Below are positions 46,413-55,230 of a DNA stretch of 64,000 nucleotides, piece by piece. The position numbers were made by a program, and so were the translations under genes. The first letter of the stretch is position 1; every line of letters begins with the position of its first letter. Location: contig JACKCC010000018.1 in assembly GCA_020634245.1 (NCBI GenBank), positions 1 through 64,000 on the forward strand, given 5' to 3'. Origin of the DNA: Ardenticatenaceae bacterium. Its GTDB lineage: Bacteria > Chloroflexota > Anaerolineae > Promineifilales > Promineifilaceae. Below the pieces are notes generated by a model, which saw nothing but the letters and a program-made list of their open reading frames with translations, made no database searches and was not told the origin of the DNA.

Positions 46413-47348
46413 ATGAAAACCTCGCTGATTATTGCCCGCAAAGAGTTCCGTGCCGCTTTTCGCAACCGGCTCTTTCTCACCATTACCCTGCTCTTTTTGG
46501 GGCTGTCCATCCTGTCGGTCTACATCGGCAGCACAACCAAACGCGCCGAAATGCGCATTTACAATGAAACCGTGGCCACCCTGCAAGCCGAAGGCGCCGC
46601 AACCATACCCGCCGCGCCAGAAATCCATACGCTTACCATTTTGGCTAACCTGATTGAGTACGTCAGCATTGTGGGAGCTATTCTGGCCGTCATCCTCGGC
46701 TACAACACGCTCGGCGAAGAGCGGGAATCGGGCGGACTGAAGTTGATATTGTCCCGCCCGGTCTACCGCGACCAGCTGTTGTGGGGCAAGTGGCTGGGGA
46801 ATACGGCCGTTCTCACCACCCTGCTTGCCCTCGTCTTCCTCTTTAACAGCGTGCTGCTGGTTGCGGTCGGCGGCATCGTCCCTACCGCTGCCGAACTGCT
46901 GCGCCTCTTCGTTTTCACGCTGATGGCCCTGGCCTACATGCTCATCTTTTTGAGCCTGGCCATGTTCCTCAGCCTGCGCCTGAACAGCAGCGCCACCGTC
47001 TTTTTGGTCTCGCTGGTGGTGTGGATGGTGGTTAGCTTTGTGCTGCCACAAATGGCCGAAACGCAAATGGTGAACAGCAGCGTCGTCAACGGCATCAGCG
47101 GGGCAATTAACCAGATTCCGCAGGATACGGCCGTTTCTCAAGCTATCAACGCCCTCTCACCCACCTGGCATCTGCGCAACATTGGTGGCCAACTGCTGCA
47201 ATCCGCTCCCGGCAGCGGCGCACTCGCCAGCGGCACCTTGATTAGCCACGTGCTAACCACCCTGCTCATCCTGCTGGCCCCGACCGTGGCCCTGGTAGCT
47301 GGCGCTTTCGCCACCTTCCTGCGCAACGAAACGCTGGTGCTGGAGTAA
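46413..47348 (+). CDS. ABC-2 permease 1
   Basis: The membrane subunit of the ABC-2 transporter. The start at 46413 (MKTSLIIARKEFRAAFRNRLF) was chosen for AAGGAA upstream. Six hydrophobic segments, the first at about 20-40 and the last at about 280-300, with a large first outside loop. ARKEFRAAFRNRLF and LKLILSRPVYRDQLLWGKWLGN match permease 2 (ARKEIRDAFRNRLF, LPLILARPVYRDQFLTGKVLGN), so the two are paralogues and probably form a heterodimer. It shares the operon with the ATPase gene. Confidence 0.9.
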   Translation: MKTSLIIARKEFRAAFRNRLFLTITLLFLGLSILSVYIGSTTKRAEMRIYNETVATLQAEGAATIPAAPEIHTLTILANLIEYVSIVGAILAVILGYNTLGEERESGGLKLILSRPVYRDQLLWGKWLGNTAVLTTLLALVFLFNSVLLVAVGGIVPTAAELLRLFVFTLMALAYMLIFLSLAMFLSLRLNSSATVFLVSLVVWMVVSFVLPQMAETQMVNSSVVNGISGAINQIPQDTAVSQAINALSPTWHLRNIGGQLLQSAPGSGALASGTLISHVLTTLLILLAPTVALVAGAFATFLRNETLVLE

Positions 47349-47352
47349 CCGC

Positions 47353-48144
47353 ATGAAACTCAAAATTTCGCTCATCTTATTCGCCCTGCTGGCGCTCACC
47401 CCGCTGGCCGCCCGCGCCGACGAAATCACTCTGGCGCAAACGGTGCAGGCTAGCCAGACGGCCGTTTACCAGATTGCCCTGCACAATGAAACGGAAACCG
47501 CTCACACCTACGATCTGGCGCTAACCGGCCTGCCCGACAGCCTGACCGCCGCCTTTACTCAGGGTGGGCCACGGCTGACGCAGGTAGACGTGGCCGCCAA
47601 CAGCTACAGTCAGGTGGAAATGCAAGTGGATGTGCCGGTGGAAACGGCCGTTAATACCTACAACGCCCAATTCACCGCCACCCGCGACGACGGCCAGACG
47701 CTGACACAACCGGTGCTGCTCAACGTGGAGAACACCTACGCCGTCAAGATTGCCAGCCAAAGTTTGAACGTGTCGGCATTTAGCGGGCAGGAGTTTGGCT
47801 TTGACGTAACGGCCGTTAACAGCGGCGCGGCACCTCTGAACAATCTGGCGCTGACGGTGGATGCCCCCGCCAAATGGGTAGTACGCACCGATCCGGTCAC
47901 CGTCACAACGCTGGAACCGGGTGCCGAAACCACCATTCACGCCCAGGTACTCGTCCCTTCTTCACAAGTGACTGGCGACCAGACGCTTCAGCTGGCCCTG
48001 GCCAGCGACCAGACCACCAGCCCGGTCAGCAGCCTGACGGTGCGCGTGCAAAAAAGCCCCACCTTTCTCTACGCCGCCCTCGGCCTGATGGGGCTGGCCA
48101 TCGCTGCTGCCATCGTCTACTTCCGGCGCAAAGGACGCCGCTGA
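47353..48144 (+). CDS. NEW3-like domain exported membrane protein
   Basis: 263 residues: signal peptide (ISLILFALLALTPLAARA), two Ig-like beta units about 25-125 and 130-235 with family traits such as YQIALHNETETAHTYDLALTGLP and FDVTAVNSGAAPLNNLALTVDAPAKW, and a C-terminal helix plus basic end (LYAALGLMGLAIAAAIVYFRRKGRR), so it is anchored with its beta domains outside. It sits four bases after permease 1 and before permease 2, so it is probably an extracellular part of the exporter. Four ACGGCCGT copies. Confidence 0.85.
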   Translation: MKLKISLILFALLALTPLAARADEITLAQTVQASQTAVYQIALHNETETAHTYDLALTGLPDSLTAAFTQGGPRLTQVDVAANSYSQVEMQVDVPVETAVNTYNAQFTATRDDGQTLTQPVLLNVENTYAVKIASQSLNVSAFSGQEFGFDVTAVNSGAAPLNNLALTVDAPAKWVVRTDPVTVTTLEPGAETTIHAQVLVPSSQVTGDQTLQLALASDQTTSPVSSLTVRVQKSPTFLYAALGLMGLAIAAAIVYFRRKGRR

Positions 48145-48171
48145 AAATAGTCAACGGTAAATCGCCTTGCA

Positions 48172-48218
48172 GGAGATTGGAGACTGGAGATTAGATATTA
48201 GCCCAATCTCCAATCTCC
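48172..48218. repeat. Word-palindrome element (GAGATTGGAGA), copy 1
   Basis: GGAGATTGGAGA (48172-48183) and its inverse TCTCCAATCTCC (48207-48218) surround further partial copies of the word. It lies in the operon between the NEW3 and permease 2 genes. Confidence 0.75.
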
Positions 48219-48250
48219 ATGCGATGACCGATTACCGCAAAGGAAAACTC

Positions 48251-49243
48251 ATGACAACAATAACAACCACCCAACCCCGGCGCAGCCACGCCATCGGCGT
48301 GATTGCCCGCAAGGAAATCCGCGATGCTTTTCGCAACCGCCTGTTTATCATTGCCCTGGTGCTGCTGCTGGGGTTGAGCTTAACGGCCGTTACCCTCGGC
48401 GCACTTTCTGTCCGCTCACAAATGGCCGATTACCTCAAAGCGGTGGACATTCTCACCAATCTGGGTCGCACCGACTTTCCCGCCGCGCCACCGGTCAACC
48501 CGCTGGCTGTTTCCAAGAACTTTATCAACTACCTGGCGATGGTCGGGGCGCTGCTGGCGATGATTTTAGGCTTTACGGCCGTTCACAAAGAACACCAGGC
48601 TGGGACGCTCCCCCTCATCCTCGCCCGCCCCGTCTACCGCGACCAGTTTCTCACCGGCAAAGTGCTAGGCAACGCCCTGCTGCTGGCCACCCTGATGACC
48701 GTCGTGGGCGCGGCAACCTGGCTGGCCGTCGGCCTCATCGGCCGCGTCTGGCTCAATGCCGACCTCACCATCAAGCTGGCCCTCACGATGGGCATGTCCT
48801 GGCTCTACTTGCTCACGTTTTACCTGTTGGCCCAGTTCTTCACCCTGCGCTGGCCCAACAGCAACCAGGCCCTGCTGCTCACCGTTATCGTCTGGCTCGT
48901 CTTTGCCTTCATCTTCCCCCAAATTGGCGACACGATGGACCTGGACAACCAGCTCCCCGGCGGCTTTTTTGCCACGCTGGGCATGGACAAAGCAGGCGAA
49001 GAACAGGCCTTACAGCAGTTCAAATGGTATGAAACCGTACGCGATGGCGTCGAAGAGCTGTCGCCCACCAAACATTATGAGCGGATCAGCTTTGCCCTGC
49101 TAGGCGTCAAAAAGGAATTTCTGGCTAACATCTGGCAAGAGGTCTTGCAGTTGAAGCTTGTCAATCTGGTCGGGCTACTCGTGCCCATTGTCTTACTGTT
49201 AAGCGCCTCGTATATCGCCTTTCTCAGGCAAGAAACAAGTTAA
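48251..49243 (+). CDS. ABC-2 permease 2
   Basis: Paralogue of permease 1. The start at 48251 (MTTITTTQPRRSHAIGVIARKEIRDAFRNRLF) was chosen for AAAGGAAAA upstream. Six hydrophobic segments, RPVYRDQFLTGKVLGN near 125, and a large loop before the last helix (about 225-290, DLDNQLPGGFFATLGMDKAGEEQ). A lipoprotein gene follows. Length 330. Confidence 0.9.
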   Translation: MTTITTTQPRRSHAIGVIARKEIRDAFRNRLFIIALVLLLGLSLTAVTLGALSVRSQMADYLKAVDILTNLGRTDFPAAPPVNPLAVSKNFINYLAMVGALLAMILGFTAVHKEHQAGTLPLILARPVYRDQFLTGKVLGNALLLATLMTVVGAATWLAVGLIGRVWLNADLTIKLALTMGMSWLYLLTFYLLAQFFTLRWPNSNQALLLTVIVWLVFAFIFPQIGDTMDLDNQLPGGFFATLGMDKAGEEQALQQFKWYETVRDGVEELSPTKHYERISFALLGVKKEFLANIWQEVLQLKLVNLVGLLVPIVLLLSASYIAFLRQETS

Positions 49244-49308
49244 ATCCAGATTGGTCCAATATTGGAGATTGAACCAATCTCAAAATCAACAACAAGGAAA
49301 AATAAATC

Positions 49309-49986
49309 ATGTTCAAGAAAAACATTACCCTTCTATTCATTGCTCTGTTCGCGGCGCTGCTTCTGGCCGCCTGCGGCGGCACCGCCACAACACCAACAAC
49401 CAACAGCACGAGCAGCACCAGCAGCACTGCTGCCGATGGCCCGGACAGCGACGGTGATGGCATTCCCGATGCCGCCGAGCCCGTCCTCGGCACAGATCCA
49501 AACAACGCCGACACCGATGGCGACGGCCAAAACGATCTGGCCGACCCAAACCCGATGCTGGCGGATAATCCGATTCAAGAAAGTGGAACGGCCGTAACTT
49601 TCACCATCAGCGGTCTGCAAGTGGAAAACAACGTAGACGCCGACGGCGCGGACGTGCCCGACCATTTGGAATTTAAGGTCACCAACACCAGCACGGCCGA
49701 TTTGACCAATTTCGACATTTACACCACCATCACCGACCAGACCACAGGCGATGTGCAGGGCTACTACCAGACCTTGCCCGGTCTAACCGTCAAGGCGGGC
49801 GAAACCAAAACCATACACTTCGACAACACTGACCAGCCCGATCATTTCAGCGTCAACCCCAACAGCGCCTTCTACACGGACCAAAATGGCCTGACGCTGG
49901 AAGTCACCCTGCACGCAGCAGGTTACGCCCCGCAAACTGGCAGTGTAGACAAAGACCCCGGCGGCGCAGAAGGTGGGGTAGAATAG
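49309..49986 (+). CDS. Lipoprotein with thrombospondin-type-3-like calcium repeats
   Basis: Signal peptide with lipobox LLAACGG (Cys near 21), a Ser/Thr-rich linker (TNSTSSTSSTAAD), then Asp-rich repeats GPDSDGDGIPDAAEPVLGTDPNNADTDGDGQNDLADPN (about 44-80), typical TSP3 Ca-binding strips, and a C-terminal Ig-like beta domain. It is the last gene of the ABC-2 cluster and probably the cell-surface component. GGAAAAA lies before the ATG. The ligand is unknown. Confidence 0.87.
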   Translation: MFKKNITLLFIALFAALLLAACGGTATTPTTNSTSSTSSTAADGPDSDGDGIPDAAEPVLGTDPNNADTDGDGQNDLADPNPMLADNPIQESGTAVTFTISGLQVENNVDADGADVPDHLEFKVTNTSTADLTNFDIYTTITDQTTGDVQGYYQTLPGLTVKAGETKTIHFDNTDQPDHFSVNPNSAFYTDQNGLTLEVTLHAAGYAPQTGSVDKDPGGAEGGVE

Positions 49987-49998
49987 AAGCAACCTGAT

Positions 49999-50210
49999 AG
50001 AAGTCCGGTTTTTTGTTGTAGTTTAAGAAAATAATCAGGGAATTGTCATTCTGAGCGAAGCGAAGAATCCCGCAAGGATCCAGGGGATAGGCCTTACCCC
50101 CCACCAAAGTTTCGCTGGTTATCCAGCGGGCGGGATGCTTCGGAGGACCTCAGCATGACAACTTTATTACCCGAGTAAATTCTTAATTCACAAGGAAAAA
50201 CCGGACTTCT
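49999..50210. mobile_element. MITE-like nested inverted repeat
   Basis: Outer arms AGAAGTCCGGTTTTT (49999-50013) and its exact inverse (50196-50210) enclose inner arms TGTCATTCTGAGC (50044-50056) and CCTCAGCATGACA (50148-50160). The inner TGTCATTCTGAGCGAAGCGAAG core is a widespread dispersed repeat. About 212 bp, no coding capacity. It ends just before the ribosome site of the next regulator gene, so it may affect its transcription. Confidence 0.65.
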
Positions 50211-50220
50211 GGGAGATGTT

Positions 50221-50889
50221 ATGCGCATTTTAGTGGTAGAAGATGAACCCCGCATGGCCGCACTCATCCGGCAAGGGCTGGAAGAAGAGGCGTATGCGGT
50301 GGATGTGGTGGAAAACGGCCGTGATGTCCAGCTCTGGGTACAAAGCGCCACCTACGACATGGTGCTGCTAGACATCATGCTGCCGGGCATGAGTGGCCTG
50401 GACGTGTGCCGCCAGCTGCGCGCCGACGGCCACACCATGCCCATCCTCATGCTCACCGCCCGCGACACCCTGCCGGACAAGGTCAAAGGGCTGGACAGCG
50501 GTGCCGACGATTATCTGGTGAAACCGTTCGCCATCGAGGAGCTGACAGCCCGGATGCGGGCTTTGGCCCGACGAGACGCACCGGTGAAAACGGCCGTACT
50601 CACCATCGCCAATTTAACCCTGGACCCGGCCACTAAGCTGGCCCAGCGCGGCGGCCACGTCATTGAGCTAACCGCCAAAGAGTACGCCCTGCTGGAAACG
50701 CTGATGCGCCATCCCAACCAGATATTGAGCCGCGAGCAAATTATTGACCACGTCTGGAACATGGAATTTGACTCCGGCTCCAAGCTTATCGAGGTCTACA
50801 TCTCCAACCTGCGCAAAAAGATTGATGCCAACCATGCGCCGAAGTTAATCCATACCGTGCGTGGGTTGGGCTATCGGATTGGAGAATAG
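50221..50889 (+). CDS. OmpR-family response regulator
   Basis: A DNA-binding regulator of 222 residues. Receiver: acidic pair VVEDEPRM, Asp in MVLLDIMLPGMSG near 51, Thr in LTARDT near 79, Lys in DYLVKPFA near 101. C-terminal winged helix about 130-220 with ELTAKEYALLETLMRHPNQILSREQIIDHVW and the GLGYRIGE ending. GGGAG lies before the ATG. The kinase gene follows 44 bases later across a word-palindrome element, so they form a pair. Likely targets include the ABC-2 cluster upstream, by position only. Confidence 0.94.
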   Translation: MRILVVEDEPRMAALIRQGLEEEAYAVDVVENGRDVQLWVQSATYDMVLLDIMLPGMSGLDVCRQLRADGHTMPILMLTARDTLPDKVKGLDSGADDYLVKPFAIEELTARMRALARRDAPVKTAVLTIANLTLDPATKLAQRGGHVIELTAKEYALLETLMRHPNQILSREQIIDHVWNMEFDSGSKLIEVYISNLRKKIDANHAPKLIHTVRGLGYRIGE

Positions 50890-50928
50890 GAGATTAGAGA
50901 TTGGAGACTGTATCAATCTCCAATCTCC
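50881..50928. repeat. Word-palindrome element (GAGATTGGAGA), copy 2
   Basis: GGAGAATAGGAGATTAGAGA leads into GAGATTGGAGA (50897-50907), and TCTCCAATCTCC (50917-50928) is the inverse arm. It lies between the regulator stop and kinase start and overlaps the last codons of the regulator (GGAGAATAG), so it provides the regulator's stop. Confidence 0.75.
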
Positions 50929-50932
50929 CCAA

Positions 50933-52318
50933 ATGATGAAACGCACAAATCTACGCACTCAACTCGTTTTATGGACCGTCGCTTTGGAAGCGCTGCTGCT
51001 GGTGGTATTTGCGGCCGTTTTCATCTTCATCCTGCGCAATGCCCAAAACCAGCAAATTGATGAGACCTTGCGCTTAGGCGCGGCCCAGCTCAACGCCGTG
51101 GTGGATGTGCGGGATGGGCAGTACGCGGTGGCGGCGGCCGAAACGGCCGATTTCCGCGCCCGTGGTTTGCTGGCCTGGATTCTCACCCCAGACGGACAAC
51201 CGGCCCTCACCATCGGTAGCACCGCCGACACCCCCCTGCACAACATGCTGCCCCCAACCGAGCAAACGCTAGACACCACCCTGCCCGACGAGACACCCAT
51301 TCGCCTGCTGGTTATGCCCTTGAGCGAAGGCAGCCGCAATCTGGGCACCATCGTCCTGGCCCTGCCGCTGGGCGAAAGCCAGGCATTGCTGAGGCAGATT
51401 TTGCTGGGCTTTGCCCTCGCCATCCCGCTGATGTTGGGCCTATCGGCCGTGGGCGGCCTGTTTTTGGCCGGGCGTGCCTTGCAGCCGGTGGCCACCATCA
51501 CCCAAACAGCCAAGCAAATCAGCGCCGCCGACCTCAGCCAGCGGCTAGATTTGGACCTGCCGCCCGATGAAATTGGCGAGTTGGCCCACACCTTCAACGA
51601 GATGCTGGCCCGGCTGGAACGCGCCTTCCAGCGCGAGCGGCAGCTCACTTCCGATGTATCGCACGAACTGCGCACGCCGCTGGGCATGCTAAAAACGCAG
51701 CTCAGCCTGGCCCGCTCCCGCCCCCGCGAAGCCGCTGCCCTGCTGGCGATGATGGCCGACATGGAAGGCGATGTGGATCGCATGACCACCCTGATCGAGC
51801 AAATGCTCACCCTGGCACGGGTAGAACAGCGTGGCTTGGGCGAGTTGGCACCGGTAGCGCTGGATGACCTGCTGCGCGACATTGCCAACCAATTGCAGCC
51901 CAAAGCCGCTGCCCGCCAGGTCACGCTGCGGCTAGACATCCCGCCGCAGGTAGATTTTCATCTGAGTGGCGATGGCGATCGGCTGCGGCAGGTGTTTACT
52001 AATTTGATTGAAAATGGTTTGAAATACACGTCATTGGGGGGAAAGGTAATCGTAAATGCCTCGCGCCATTGGCAAACTATCGAGGTATCTATCGCTAACA
52101 CGGGGGAGGGCATTGCGCCAGAGCACCTGCCCCATTTGTTTGAACGATTTTACCGGGCCGACGACGCGCGGGCACGGGAAACGGGCGGCTTTGGCCTGGG
52201 GCTGGCCATCGCCCAGGCTGTCGTTCAGGCGCATGACGGCACGATTAAAGTGGAAAGCAAAGTCGGGCAGGGCACAACGTTTACGGTTTCCCTACCAGCT
52301 ATTAAAGCACATCAATAG
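50933..52318 (+). CDS. HAMP sensor histidine kinase
   Basis: Kinase partner of the preceding regulator. The start is 50933 or 50936 (MMKRTNLRTQLVLW), directly after the repeat and with no ribosome site; an in-frame GTG at 50861 would overlap the regulator. Two helices (LVLWTVALEALLLVVFAAVFIFIL and ILLGFALAIPLMLGLSAVGGLFLA) bracket an outside domain of about 120 residues, then HAMP, HisKA with SDVSHELRTPLGML (His near 247) and HATPase_c (ENGLKYTSLGG, NTGEGIAPEH, GGFGLGLAIAQAVV). The signal is unknown. Confidence 0.93.
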   Translation: MMKRTNLRTQLVLWTVALEALLLVVFAAVFIFILRNAQNQQIDETLRLGAAQLNAVVDVRDGQYAVAAAETADFRARGLLAWILTPDGQPALTIGSTADTPLHNMLPPTEQTLDTTLPDETPIRLLVMPLSEGSRNLGTIVLALPLGESQALLRQILLGFALAIPLMLGLSAVGGLFLAGRALQPVATITQTAKQISAADLSQRLDLDLPPDEIGELAHTFNEMLARLERAFQRERQLTSDVSHELRTPLGMLKTQLSLARSRPREAAALLAMMADMEGDVDRMTTLIEQMLTLARVEQRGLGELAPVALDDLLRDIANQLQPKAAARQVTLRLDIPPQVDFHLSGDGDRLRQVFTNLIENGLKYTSLGGKVIVNASRHWQTIEVSIANTGEGIAPEHLPHLFERFYRADDARARETGGFGLGLAIAQAVVQAHDGTIKVESKVGQGTTFTVSLPAIKAHQ

Positions 52319-52336
52319 TCTGCTCTAACCGGAATT

Positions 52337-52993
52337 TCATTGGGATCGGCCAGACTGATCAACCCGCCCGGTTTTGGTAAACCAGACAATCACCAGCCAG
52401 ATAGTTCCCAAAGCCAGCGAGGCCAGCACATCACTGGGATAATGCACGCCCAGATAGACCCGGCTGAGCGCCACCAGCGGCACCCACAAACCGACCAATA
52501 TAGACCAACCATACCGGCGGCGCTGCCACAGCAAAAATGACAATAATCCATAGACGGCTACGGCCGACATGGTGTGACCGCTGGGAAAGCTGTAACTGGT
52601 GGCGACCATAAGAGGCGGGAATACATTGGGACGGGGCCGGGCAAAAAGCAGTTTGAGCAGGCTGTTAAGAGCAAAAGTGCCACCAAAAGATGCCAGAATC
52701 AGCCAGGTGACTTTCTGTTGGTTTTGCCACCAAAACCAAACGGCCGTTCCCACCACCGGCAGCATAATCAAAGCCCCACCCGTCTCCGTGACCAGCCAAA
52801 ATAACTGATCCAGCCAGGGGCGGCTAAAGTGATGGATGGCCAGCATGAGCGCCGGATCCCAGGTGAACCCTTCGTTTAACCAGACATCTTCGGCCAGTTC
52901 CAGGAAAAGGGTCACGGCCGTTAACAAAATCCCCAACGCCAGCAGCCAGGTAATCCAGGTTCGGCGGGAATCGGGTAGAAATGAAATATCCAT
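52337..52993 (-). CDS. PAP2-family membrane phosphatase
   Basis: Dephosphorylates lipid phosphates, for example undecaprenyl diphosphate or phosphatidate, at the outer face. All three motifs are seen: KLLFARPRP (near 113), YSFPSGHTMS (near 132, with His) and SRVYLGVHYPSDVLAS (near 175, with His and Asp). Five to six hydrophobic helices. Length 218. It sits nine bases after the kinase gene ending at 53003 on the same strand, so it may be in that operon and under that system's control. Confidence 0.92.
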   Translation of the reverse strand: MDISFLPDSRRTWITWLLALGILLTAVTLFLELAEDVWLNEGFTWDPALMLAIHHFSRPWLDQLFWLVTETGGALIMLPVVGTAVWFWWQNQQKVTWLILASFGGTFALNSLLKLLFARPRPNVFPPLMVATSYSFPSGHTMSAVAVYGLLSFLLWQRRRYGWSILVGLWVPLVALSRVYLGVHYPSDVLASLALGTIWLVIVWFTKTGRVDQSGRSQ

Positions 52994-53002
52994 AAGCTTA
53001 AT

Positions 53003-54421
53003 TTATTGCGCTGCACCGGCAGCAGCAGAATTTTGCGGGAAAACGGCCGTAAACGCAGCGCCTTGCCCCGGTTGACTGGCCACACGCAGGCTGCCGCCAT
53101 GCGCCCGGGCAATTTCAAAGGCAATTGCCAGACCCAACCCGGCTCCGCTGCCACTCGCATCCAACCGCGACCGGGCATCTTCGACCCGGTAAAAACGCTC
53201 GAATAGATGCGGTAGATGTTGCGCAGCAATGCCGGGGCCGCTGTCCGTAATCGTCACGTGCAGTTCTGATTTTTGCTGGACGGCGCTGATAGTGACACGG
53301 CCGTTCACCGGCGTATATTTCACGGCATTATCCAGCAGGTTAAGAAACAGGCGGATGAGCAAATCCATATCCCCCAGCAAACTCAAACCGGCCGGGATGG
53401 TTTCGGTCAGGGTGATGGCTTTGGCGGTGGCTAACGGCCGTATCTGATCCACCACCGCCGCCAAAAAATCAGGCAAATCAATCCGTTCCCTGCGTCCCGC
53501 CATCTGCCCCTGTTCCAGCCGGGCCATAAACAACAAATCACTGCTCAGACGCACCAACCGGTCAACCTGTCCCTCCATCTCCTGCAAAGTTTCCACATAA
53601 ACCTCCGGGCGGCGCGGCTGGCCGAGGGTGACGCCAATGCGCCCCTTCAGCGCGGCCAACGGCGTGCGCAGTTCATGGGCCGCATCGCCGGTAAAATGGC
53701 GCTCCCGTTCAAACGCCGTTTGCAGCCGATCAAGCATCGAATCAAACGTCTGCGCCAACCGCCCTACCGCGTCGGCCGGGCCTTGATAGGCAATCCGCCG
53801 GTTCAGATCGCTGGCCGAGATGGTCTGCGCCGTCTGCGTCATCCGATCAATAGGTTGAAGGGTACGCACGGCCAAAAAATAACCGCCCGCCCCGGCCAAA
53901 AGCAAAGCCAGTGGAATGCCCAACAAAATAATCGCCAGCAGCCGATCCATCGTGTCATTGATGGGGTCCATATTGCCAATAATTTGTATCCAGCCCGTCA
54001 CGCCATCGGCGCTGACTTCCTGGCTAAACACGCGCCACCAGTCATCACCGGTTGGCGTAGTCGTAAAGCCAGATGCGGCTGGCGGCGCCACCACCCCCTC
54101 GGCTAACTGCCCCGATTTTTCCCAAATTGTCCCATCGGCCGCCAGTAAATAAATGACGAAATCATCACCGGTTAAAGTGCCGCCCGATTCATTTTCTACG
54201 TTTTGAAATGCCAGCCGCCCGCCATCCCGATCCACATTGATAACGGCCTGAGAAGCAACCAACTGCAAGGCTGTATCCAACTGGTTCTGCAAGGTGTGGC
54301 GCAGTTGGAAATACAAAAAGGTGGCGAACAGCAGCAAAATGACGCCCAATGTGAACAAATACCAGAGTGTCAACCGCCATTGCAGCGGAAGTTGAGACGG
54401 CCGTTTCCATCCAATCTTCAT
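53003..54421 (-). CDS. HAMP sensor histidine kinase (second system)
   Basis: Kinase of about 472 residues. ATG at 54421 follows AAGGGGTGAG; it comes two codons after the regulator's TGA and in the same frame. Two helices (LTLWYLFTLGVILLLFATFLYF and LLAIILLGIPLALLLAGAGGYFLA) bracket an outside domain, then HAMP, HisKA with GDAAHELRTPLAALK (His near 247), and HATPase_c with NLLDNAVKYTPVNG, DSGPGIAAQH and GAGLGLAIAFEIARAHGG. The C-terminus is Ala-rich. The signal is unknown. Confidence 0.93.
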   Translation of the reverse strand: MKIGWKRPSQLPLQWRLTLWYLFTLGVILLLFATFLYFQLRHTLQNQLDTALQLVASQAVINVDRDGGRLAFQNVENESGGTLTGDDFVIYLLAADGTIWEKSGQLAEGVVAPPAASGFTTTPTGDDWWRVFSQEVSADGVTGWIQIIGNMDPINDTMDRLLAIILLGIPLALLLAGAGGYFLAVRTLQPIDRMTQTAQTISASDLNRRIAYQGPADAVGRLAQTFDSMLDRLQTAFERERHFTGDAAHELRTPLAALKGRIGVTLGQPRRPEVYVETLQEMEGQVDRLVRLSSDLLFMARLEQGQMAGRRERIDLPDFLAAVVDQIRPLATAKAITLTETIPAGLSLLGDMDLLIRLFLNLLDNAVKYTPVNGRVTISAVQQKSELHVTITDSGPGIAAQHLPHLFERFYRVEDARSRLDASGSGAGLGLAIAFEIARAHGGSLRVASQPGQGAAFTAVFPQNSAAAGAAQ

Positions 54422-54424
54422 CAC

Positions 54425-55099
54425 TCACCCCTTATCACTGATCCGGTAGCCCACGCCGCGCACCGTATGAATGAGCGACGCCTCGCTGCCCTGGTCAATC
54501 TTGCGCCGCAAATAGCCCACGTAAACGTCCACCACGTTGGACTCGTTGTAAAAATCAAAATTCCAGACATGTTCGCCAATTTGGGTGCGCGTTAAAACCT
54601 GATGGGGATGGCGCATCAAGTATTCCAGCACAGCATATTCGCGCGGACTGAGTTCGATGAGATTCTCCTTCCGCCGCACTTCCCGTTTGGCCGTATCCAT
54701 CATCAAATCGCCAATTTGCAGCACGGTTCCCGCTTGCAGCGGCGGGCGGCGCAGCAAGGCCCGCACCCGTGCCAGCAGTTCGGGAAAGGCAAACGGTTTG
54801 ACCAGGTAATCATCGGCCCCGGCATCCAACCCCTCCACCCTGTCGTCGATGGTATCGCGGGCGGTGAGCATCAACGCCGGGGTTTTGTCGCCACGGCGGC
54901 GCAGGTCGCGCAGCAAATCCATCCCGTTCATCCCCGGCAGTAAAATGTCCAGCACGTAGGCATCGTAATCGGCGGCCAGGGCGTAATCGAGGGCGGAACG
55001 GCCGTCACCCACCAAATCTACCGCATACCCCGCCTCCGCCAAGCCCTGGCGCACAAAATTGGCAATGCCCGGTTCATCTTCAACTACTAATACACGCAT
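54425..55099 (-). CDS. OmpR-family response regulator (second system)
   Basis: 224 residues. Receiver: VVEDEPGIA, Asp in DAYVLDILLPGMNG near 51, Thr in LTARDT near 79, Lys in DYLVKPFA near 101. The winged helix ends with GVGYRISDKG. Its TGA at 54427-54425 is followed in frame by GTG ATG of the kinase. Operon order: regulator, kinase, PAP2 phosphatase. It is separate from and divergent in position to the other OmpR pair at 50221. Confidence 0.94.
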   Translation of the reverse strand: MRVLVVEDEPGIANFVRQGLAEAGYAVDLVGDGRSALDYALAADYDAYVLDILLPGMNGMDLLRDLRRRGDKTPALMLTARDTIDDRVEGLDAGADDYLVKPFAFPELLARVRALLRRPPLQAGTVLQIGDLMMDTAKREVRRKENLIELSPREYAVLEYLMRHPHQVLTRTQIGEHVWNFDFYNESNVVDVYVGYLRRKIDQGSEASLIHTVRGVGYRISDKG

Positions 55100-55161
55100 A
55101 ATGACATCCTTTTCTCCGGTAAGTGTATCCTTGCTGTTTAAGAAAACGATGAAACAGTAAC

Positions 55162-55191
55162 AAAAAAGCCGCCCTCATCATGAAGGCGGCC
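55162..55191 (-). terminator. Intrinsic terminator of the fumarase operon
   Basis: Read on the minus strand: GGCCGCC, loop TTCATGATGA, GGGCGGC, then TTTTTT. It lies 40 bases beyond the beta-subunit stop and 60 before the regulator gene. Confidence 0.85.
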
Positions 55192-55230
55192 AAAATCAGT
55201 GTTCATCTGTGACAATCTGTGTCCAGGTTC

